NCBI RefSeq assembly: GCF_024139115.2 | Contig: NC_085140.1 | Location: 99,150,988-99,214,987 of the forward strand | Direction of reading: 5' to 3' | Length of the DNA: 64,000 nucleotides | DNA from: Armigeres subalbatus | Taxonomy: Eukaryota > Arthropoda > Insecta > Diptera > Culicidae | Shown here: one piece after another, positions 57,549 through 64,000 of the stretch | Layout: the number at the start of each line of letters is the position of its first letter | Position numbering within the stretch: position 1 is the first letter of the stretch | Notes under the pieces: generated by a model | Seen by the model: only the letters and a program-made list of their open reading frames with translations | The model's database searches: none | What the model was told of the DNA's origin: nothing | Made by a program: the position numbers and the translations under genes

Positions 57549-57800
57549 CTTCGCCCCGCTTAAGCGTCGTGAGATATCGTAGAGGAGGCGAATGTCCCCG
57601 GTTGCGGCGGCTCTCTCTCCTTCGTCGGCCAGAGAGTCTGCCCACGCTCGCTTGTCCCGTCGACATGAGCGTTTTACTTCCTTCTCAAGAGCCGCGTTTC
57701 GTTGACGGGCTAAGACTTTGGCTCCTCTGGTTTTCGATCGTTCTATCGCGGCTTTGGCTTCTCTTCGGTCCTCTATCTTCCTCCAGGTCTCATCGGTGAC

Positions 57801-58934
57801 CTATTGATTTCTCTGGGTGCGCAGTTCGCCCAGATTGTTCTCGCTGGTGGCGATGAAGGCATTCTTGATGGCGGTCCATTGGTCTTCCACGCTGCCACCT
57901 TCCGGAATATCTGCAGCACGCGTCTCCAGTTCTTCAACGAAGGACCGTTTCACCGTGGCATCTTCCAGTCGGCGTGTGTTGAATCGTCGTCCAACTCTTT
58001 TCTCCTGCCGACGAATCCGCGCAATGCGCAGGCGTATTTCGCCGATGAGGAGGTGATGATCAGACGCGATATCGGCACTATGTTTATTCCGTACATCAAG
58101 AAGGCTCCGTTTCCATTTTCGGCTGATGCAGATGTGGTCGATTTGATTTTCTGTAAAGCCGTCACGGGAGACCCACTTGACCTTGTGAACCGGTCGATGA
58201 GGGAAGAGCGATCTCCCGATCACCATGTCGTTATTACCACAAAATTCTGCGAACAGCTCTCCGTTTTCGCTCATTTCTCCGAGACCATGGCGTCCCATAA
58301 TGCGCTCATGGTTCGAGTTGTCGGATCCGATCTTCGCATTGAAGTCGCCCAAACAGATCTTGATATCACCCTTCGGAATTCTATCTACGACTGCATTGAG
58401 TTGACTGTAGAAGTTCTCTTTGTCTTGCAGATCGACAGCATCGGTTGGCGCATAACATTGGATTATAGTAAGGTTTCGGACCCGTGTTCTAAATCTGGCA
58501 ACGATTATCCTTTCACTTATAGGTTCCCACTTCATTATCGCAGAGTGTGCCTGAGCGCTTAGAATGAAGCCAACTCCGCGATGCCGGAGAGCGTGTTCAC
58601 CTCGTAAACCAGAGTATAGCAGAACTTGTCCCGACGACGTTCTTTGTTCAAAGTTTGTCCAACGGACTTCACTCAGTCCCAGGATCTCAAGCTTCATGCG
58701 GCGTGCCTCATTGGCAAGTTGCGCCAATTTACCCTGCTGGGCAAGGGTTAAAACGTTCCATGTTCCTATTCGTGTCCGTTGTTTCGCGCTAAGTGTCGTC
58801 GCCGTAAAATCAGTCCGTATTATTTCATTATCGGATTCTCGAACAAATTGATGTTTCGGGAACAGGTTCCCTATCCACCGGGATGGGGCTGCCATCTTAG
58901 ATATAGCTTCCGGGAAACAGCATTTTATACTCAA
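57801..58934 (-). pseudogene. APE-type endonuclease domain
   Basis: The 377-residue open frame has TWN (58-60), LGLSEVRW (catalytic Glu about 89), RHRGVGFILS, IIQCYAPTDA, ICLGDFNAKIG (about 195), TENQIDHICIS and SDHHLL (near the C-terminus). All active-site motifs of the fold are present. It ends at an in-frame TAG after TQRNQ, beyond which the same frame continues VTDETW, so the element's single long ORF is broken there. The start at 58934 is the first Met in frame; the leader ends near there. Confidence 0.88.
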
Positions 58935-59029
58935 CCACTGGATGCCAGAACAGACGCTGTTGGAGCCGCACCTCCTTGGTGAACAGACGCTCGATCAGTC
59001 GGGTCAAATTTGTTTAAAGTCCTACCCAA

Positions 59030-59160
59030 CACCAGGACTAGGCTAGTGCGCTTTGAGCGGCACACGGTCGCTTTGATAGGGCCTGCTTGGGGACACATGC
59101 AGCTTTTTATAGAAGTTCAACAGAGCCCACTGTCGAACCCCACCACATCCTAGGCAGACC
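59030..59160 (-). promoter_or_regulatory. Structured 5' leader, second copy
   Basis: The minus strand has a 12-bp stem with loop tgggct at 59141-59112, then tctataaaaagctgcatgtg. It is shared with 25477-25610. One stem pair differs as U-A in one copy and C-G in the other, which preserves pairing. Confidence 0.5.
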
Positions 59161-59162
59161 CC

Positions 59163-59417
59163 ACAGCAAACATCGCTGCTGGTAGACAAAATTTCTCTTC
59201 TCAAAATGAGGTTTATACCCATGTCCCAACGGAAAATAACGGGCATGTTGCCGATTCAGGTAGCATGACTGCTTCCGATTTTGATTTTTTAACTGAACAA
59301 TTGCATCACATGATTGATGCAATGTTCAAAGCAAATACCATTCCTGAAGCTGTTCAGGTTGGTATAAAGTACACACAAAAAAATGTTATCGGACTCCGTT
59401 TCAATGGATCCAAATAA
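59163..59417 (+). pseudogene. ORF1 (gag-like) C-terminal remnant
   Basis: The frame is open up to TAA at 59415-59417 and reads, near the end, SDFDFLTEQLHHMIDAMF followed by AVQVGIKYTQKNVIGLRFNG. This matches the type of tail seen in Jockey-clade ORF1 proteins, which bind element RNA. The start is lost. The stop overlaps the ORF2 start region (ATG at 59404). Confidence 0.6.
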
Positions 59418-60507
59418 TTGTGTGAAAGCTCTAAATTGGAATGCCCACTCTCTAAAGGGTAAGGAGGATGAATTATTCAACTTCCTAACAGTTCATAATG
59501 TGCATATTGCCATTATTGCCACTTATTTAAAACCAGGACTCTCCATAAAAGAGATCCAAATTATTTTATCTACAGAAATGATCGTCTTGACAGCGCCTGT
59601 GCGTGGTGGGGTCGCCATTGTCATCAATAGAGGTATCAAACATAAATTATTTTCTTCGTTCGAAACCAAAGTTTTTGAACCCTTGGGAGTTTCTGTTGAA
59701 ACAAATTTTGGACAATTTTCCTTCATTGCAGCCTACTTGCCTTTTCAATGCAATGGGCAGCAAAAGAATTTGTTGAAAGCTGATCTTCAAATTCTGACTC
59801 GCAACAAATCAAAATTCTTCGTAATTGGTGACTTCAATGCCAAACACCGTTCATGGAATAATGCTCAAAGCAATTCCAATGTTAAAATTTTATTTGAAGA
59901 TTGTTCTGCGGGATATTATACTATTCAATATCCCAATGGACCAACTTGCTTTTCTTCCAGTCGAAATCCTTCTACAATTGATTTAGTTTTAACGGATTCG
60001 AGTCAGCTGTATGGCCAATTGGTAACTCATGCTAACTTTGATTCTGATCACCTTCCTGTGATGTTTGAAATCTCACAAGAAGCCATTAATAATCAAATTA
60101 GCTCTACTTTTAATTATCATAGAGCTGATTGGGATTTATATGAAGCGTATATCGATAGGAATTTTGATGTTGATATTCCTATCGATATCAAAAGTGATAT
60201 TGATAATGCTCTCGTATCTTTGACAAATTTAATTGTCGAAGCCAGAGGCATTGCAATTCCTAAATGTGGAATTAAATTCAACTCCATTATTATTGACGAC
60301 GATCTTCAGCTACTGATCCGTCTTAAAAATGTGAGGCGAAGGCAACATCAAAGAACTCGCGATCCCGCGTTGAAAGTTATTTGGCGAGATTTGCAAAATG
60401 AAATTAAAAAACGTTTCGCTATTCTGGGAAATACCAACTTTGAGAATAATGTCTCGAAGTTGGATCCCAGTTCGGAACCCTTTTGGAAATTAACAAAAAT
60501 TCTTTAA
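59383..60507 (+). pseudogene. ORF2 part 1: endonuclease
   Basis: 374 codons from the first in-frame Met; the ATG at 59404 may be the natural start. Motifs are LNWNAHSLKGKE, FFVIGDFNAKHRSWN, STIDLVLTDSS and SDHLPVMFEIS. The position where the family has the catalytic Glu (ET-LKPG) reads ATYLKPG, with Ala encoded at 59518-59520, so the nuclease should be dead. The frame ends at TAA in the A-rich stretch near 60505 and the RT continues in another frame. Confidence 0.85.
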
Positions 60508-61628
60508 AAAAACCTCAAAAGCCAATTCCAGCGCTTAAAGAGGGAAATAAAATTTTATTAACAAATGGCGAAAAGGCTCAAAAACTTGCTCAGCAGTTCG
60601 AGAGTGCCCATAATTTTAGTCTAGGTCTCACTAGTCCAATTGAGGATCAGGTTACACGGAGCTTCGAAGACATTCTCAATCAAGAGAATGTTTTTGACCT
60701 TTCGTTGGGAACTAATTTGGATGAAGTGAGATCTATTACTAGAAAATTTAAAAATATGAAAGCCCCGGGTGATGATGGTATTTTCTACATACTTATCAAA
60801 AAACTTCCTGAGAGCTCTTTATCCTTTTTGGTTAATTTATTTAACAAATGTTTTCAATTGGCATACTTCCCAGATAAATGGAAAAACGCCAAAGTTGTTC
60901 CTATTTTGAAGCCGGTCAAAAATCCATCTGAGGCTTCTAGTTATCGCCCAATCAGTTTGCTTTCTTCAATAAGCAAACTGTTTGAAAAGATTATTTTAAA
61001 TAGAATGATGGTTCATATTAATGACAATTCTATTTTTGCTGATGAGCAATTTGGTTTTCGCCATGGGCATTCAACCACCCATCAGTTATTAAGAGTAACG
61101 AATTTAATTCGGCTCAACAAATCTGAAGGATATTCGACTGGAGTTGCTCTTCTTGATATAGAGAAAGCATTTGACAGTGTTTGGCATGAAGGTTTGATTG
61201 TAAAATTGATGAATTTTAATTTTCCTCTGTACATCATTAAACTGATCCAAAATTATTTATCAGATCGCTCACTGCAGGTAAACTATCAGAATTCCAAATC
61301 TGATAGATTACCTGTAAGGGCTGGTGTCCCCCAAGGCAGCATACTGGGGCCCATATTGTATAACATTTTTACTTCTGACTTACCTGATTTACCACCAGGG
61401 TGTCAAAAATCTTTGTTTGCAGATGACACGGGCCTCTCAGCCAAAGGGCGAAGCCTTCGTGTCATTTGTAGTAGATTGCAAAAAAGTTTGGATATTTTCT
61501 CCACTTACTTGCAAAAATGGAAAATTTCCCCGAATGCTTCCAAAACTCAGCTTATAATTTTCCCACATAAGCCGAGAGCTTCTTATTTGAAACCGACATA
61601 TTGTCACTATGAATGGGGTTCCAATTAA
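60483..61628 (+). pseudogene. ORF2 part 2: reverse transcriptase
   Basis: Motifs are MKAPGDDGIFYILIKKLP, SSYRPISLLSSISKLFEKII, DEQFGFRHGHSTTHQLLRV, ALLDIEKAFDSVWHEGL (motif A), AGVPQGSILGPILYNIFTSD (motif B), KSLFADDTGLSAKG (motif C, FADD) and WKISPNASKTQLIIF (motif D). The RT palm is complete. The frame is separated from the endonuclease by one shift and from the C-terminal part by another at 61609-61628. Confidence 0.9.
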
Positions 61629-62055
61629 TTGGTCTAGCGAAGCTAAATATTTAAGACTTCTGCTAGATCAAAAATTAACTTTTAAAAATCACATTGAAGG
61701 CCTTCAAGCCAAATGTAACAAATATATTAAGTGCCTATATCCACTTATAAACAGAAAATCAAAACTTTGTCTTAAGAACAAACTTTTGATTAACAAACAA
61801 ATTTTTAGACCTGCCATGTTGTATGCTGTGCCAATATGGGCTAGTTGCTGCAATACCAGAAAGAAGGCACTTCAGAGGATTCAAAATAAAATTCTGAAAA
61901 TGATTCTGAAGTTGCCTCCGTGGTATAGTACCAATGAACTTCATAGAATTTCTAATATCGAGACATTGCAACAAATGTCCAACAAAATAATTTCCAATTT
62001 TAGACAAAAATTGTTGCAATCTTCTATTGCAACGATTAACTCCTTGTACCCTTAG
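61609..62055 (+). pseudogene. ORF2 part 3: C-terminal region
   Basis: 148 codons reading VPINWSSEAKYLRLLLDQKL, FRPAMLYAVPIWASCCNTRK and ALQRIQNKILKMILKLPPWY. This is the YLG-LD-L and YG--IW region downstream of the RT palm in Jockey-clade proteins. It overlaps the RT frame by 20 bp in a different phase, so a frameshift lies there. Confidence 0.85.
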
Positions 62056-62255
62056 TATAAAATAGGCTAAGATTAGTATAAGTTGAAAACATTGTAATTC
62101 CTACATGGTTCTAACTGCCAGAGGCAATTGAAATGTATTAATAATAACTAAAAATATAACATAGCAAATAAGGATGATAGTGTTAAGAAAACACGGAACA
62201 CCTAGTCTAAGAGATGAATGCATGTATTCAGGCTTCGGGATTCTCACTCATATGA
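62056..62255 (+). other. Juan-like 3' UTR
   Basis: AT-rich non-coding tail after the ORF2 stop. No long poly(A) run is visible. The sequence after 62255 (aataaaaacctgcaattaat) resembles the start of the AAAAACCC element, so another insertion may begin there. Confidence 0.45.
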
Positions 62256-62336
62256 ATAAAAACCTGCAATTAATCCATTAAGCGGAGTATGATTTTTCAT
62301 GGTCCCCCTGTGAGGAAGTATTCTCACACAACATTT

Positions 62337-62537
62337 TTATCCGGATAGAATGGCGGGTGATAAATTCGTGAGCGCCGGATCGCCAGATAATTTAATTTTA
62401 ATCCACAATTGTTCCTTTTGTCGCCTCACCAGATAAATTTTACAAGCATATTTATAAAAATTTAGGACCGCAACGGGATTCAAACCCAAAACAATTTTTA
62501 AATGTTCAGAACGACCACTAAAACCACGCCACCACAT
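62337..62537 (-). mobile_element. Possible tRNA-derived SINE
   Basis: On the minus strand, gtggtggcgtggttttagtg resembles an A-box region and gggtttgaatcccg closely fits a B box, about 50 nt apart, as in a tRNA-like pol III promoter. An AT-rich body follows. No flanking duplication was found and the 3' end is a guess. Confidence 0.4.
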
Positions 62538-63463
62538 GAATTGATTGAAAGTGAGGGGAAAAACTGCTGTATTGAACCTTCTGCTTATCGTGGCGCATCA
62601 TCAGATTCAAACAGCTTGGAGAGGCAAAGTAAGCTGCATTTGATTTTCGCGAAGCATGGGAAGGAGGATAACAATTTTTCGCACCACCGCTTGTGCCGGG
62701 GTTTATCGCATTGTAATTTATCCGGATAAAATGCATGGTGGAGTGATCAGTTGTCGCGTGAGTGAGTGAGAAATCCGAACCCTGCATGTATTAGATAATT
62801 AGCAAATAAAATTAGTTAAAAAAAAGAAGAAAAAAAAGGTGCCTTAAATCCATATAGCCTATATTGTTTTTTTCGCGACTAATAAATCCAAACTGTTTTC
62901 AAATATGTACAAAGAATAGAAATGTAATAGAAATAGTGATAAAGAGTTTGTGTGGATTTGATATAATTTCTCTTCTTTTAGGTAGGCAACCTATTTGAGG
63001 TCCTTAAACGGGTCATTACGATCCAGTTTGATTCAGTGACATTTCTGACATAAATATTCGATGAGCAATGATAATTTGAATTTGATCTTTTCCATTGGTT
63101 TTGAATAATCTAGTAGAACTTTAAACGAGGATGAGCACTTGAAATGATGACTCTCACCTAACGGCATGCTGAATACGAGAATCTGCATCGAGAGATTTTA
63201 GTAAAGATGGCAACTGACCTCCTTTAAATTGAAATTTATTGGTCTAACCAATCAACCGTTGTCACCAAACTAACGACAGACCAACACCGTAGGTTTTCTA
63301 TATATATTCCTACCTTCTACCAAATTCACTCCAAAGTTGAGTATTACAAAGTTATATATTTAGTTAATATTGACTTCTACAGTAGTTCTTTCAAACCACC
63401 GACCAAGTTACTTTAGGGATGGATTTTTCTTCATCTTTCTAGGAGAGATCGACTATGATGGTG
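62538..63463. other. No gene recognised
   Basis: AT-rich sequence; an A-rich run at 62815-62838 may be the tail of an unrecognised retroposon. Small frames are unsupported. Confidence 0.3.
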
Positions 63464-63617
63464 ATATTTGAGGTTATGGCTTTCAGTCTTCTGTAACAAT
63501 AAAACGGGACTTACTTAACTCCTTGATAAAGGTACAATATATGTAACCGAAACGTCGGATAAAAACGAAAAACCCGTTTTTGAGCATTATAAGACTGAAA
63601 GCCATAACCTCAAATAT
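63464..63617. mobile_element. 154-bp MITE with perfect 27-bp TIRs
   Basis: The left arm starts atatttgaggttatggcttt and ends cagtctt (63490); the exact inverse is at 63591-63617. The interior has gaccgaaacg-like and aaaacggg/cccgtttt pairs, so the whole element can fold. The target duplication is unclear. Confidence 0.8.
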
Positions 63618-64000
63618 TTTTCTTCATCAATAAGTCTAATGGTGATTCAGAAGGTCTTTTCAGTCCACTCCAAAGTAGGGTTATTCTTGATTCGACTAGG
63701 TGATTCGATCACCTAACGGCACATATGAGAGTTGGATTTTATTGGTCAAGTTAGATCCACTAGTTCATGAATTCACAACCACGCACTACTGGATCTAGTT
63801 TTTTTAAATTATTTGCGTAGGTTTTTTAAGCTTTCAGAAAATCGTTGAAATTTCTAGAAAAGTAATTTCTAGACATGTTCTGGCCTATTAATAATCCTTA
63901 CTTCCTCCCTATTGGAACATATGCCAGTTATGGAGGCTTAAGAGATTCATAAAGCATAAATTCATTAAGTCCATAACGCAAAAAAATGGGTTTTAATCTC
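63618..64000. other. No gene recognised
   Basis: AT-rich end of the window with nothing recognised. Confidence 0.3.

Larger units (their letters stand above)
55824..59160 (-). mobile_element. RTE-like non-LTR retrotransposon, nearly full length
   Basis: About 3.3 kb on the minus strand: structured leader (59160 to about 58985), endonuclease, RT, C-terminal region, stop codon at 55840-55838, then a short TAAG-type tail (taagtaaagtaagtaa). A single ORF and a short-repeat 3' tail fit RTE-like elements. At least three in-frame TAG stops and a frameshift near 56220 make it inactive. It abuts the Juan-like element, whose coding frame starts about 59163. Confidence 0.85.
59163..62255 (+). mobile_element. 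Juan-like Jockey-clade element, 5'-truncated
   Basis: Contains the end of ORF1 (gag-like), ORF2 in three broken pieces (endonuclease, RT, C-terminus) and a roughly 200-bp 3' UTR. ORF1 and ORF2 overlap by a few bases. Most of ORF1 is missing at the junction with the RTE-like element. The clade call is from RT motifs and ORF layout; the Juan label is my best recognition and not a search result. The 3' boundary is approximate. Confidence 0.8.

Noticed and set aside
60490..60515. Programmed ribosomal frameshift between endonuclease and RT in the Juan-like element
   Set aside because: A T TTA AAA-like heptamer is present but in the wrong phase, the upstream frame already stops at TAA, and a second frameshift occurs later, so decay is the simpler explanation.

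Overview
The window is AT-rich insect DNA and almost certainly comes from a culicine mosquito, most likely Aedes. The best evidence is a full-length Feilai-type tRNA-derived SINE with a 9-bp target-site duplication (33.5 kb). A Juan-like Jockey-clade retrotransposon (59.2-62.2 kb), RTE-like non-LTR fragments and a very dense layer of MITEs and foldback elements agree with this. No bacterial operon, rRNA, functional tRNA or CRISPR array was seen.

Only one host gene is convincing. Its first coding exon (35456-36058, 201 codons, a disordered protein that I cannot name) ends at a GTAAGG donor. An 18-nt in-phase microexon may follow at 54903-54920, across an 18.8-kb intron packed with transposons. 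Everything else is repeat or unassigned DNA.

Layout. 0-13 kb: decayed GGAATTCC-type repeat, a TATA-flanked MITE, RTE-like remnants on the minus strand, a large 24-bp minisatellite (9.0-10.4 kb) and two ultra-short poly(A)-tailed retroposons. 13.1-15.6 kb: a hAT-like element with an 8-bp target duplication and two further elements nested in it. 15.6-25.6 kb: unassigned DNA, another decayed minisatellite region, a 23-bp minisatellite and a broken non-LTR element. 25.7-31.4 kb and 38.7-42.1 kb: three copies of an unusual element made of a tandem array of 167-bp monomers, a CA/TG microsatellite, a terminal hairpin and flanking oligo-T (or oligo-A). Two of these copies form an inverted pair around the host exon. 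36.3-37.9 kb: a hAT-like element in the first intron. 43.3-48.9 kb: six copies of one roughly 600-bp TA-flanked MITE. 46.9-53 kb: a duplicated segment of about 1.1 kb in which each copy carries a different MITE at a site empty in the other. 53.2-54 kb: an ATCGATTA palindromic element. 55.8-59.2 kb: a nearly full-length but stop-ridden RTE-like element (minus strand) abutting the 5'-truncated Juan-like copy (plus strand). 62.3-64 kb: a SINE-like sequence and a small MITE.

The most promising candidate for an undescribed system is the 167-bp satellite-bearing element family. A short, array-less relative at 44.2 kb sits in a T-run whose empty version is visible in sister copies. Second is a roughly 150-bp structured leader, with a hairpin showing a compensatory base-pair change, shared by two non-LTR elements whose proteins belong to different families. 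All family names rest on motif reading by eye; no database search was run.
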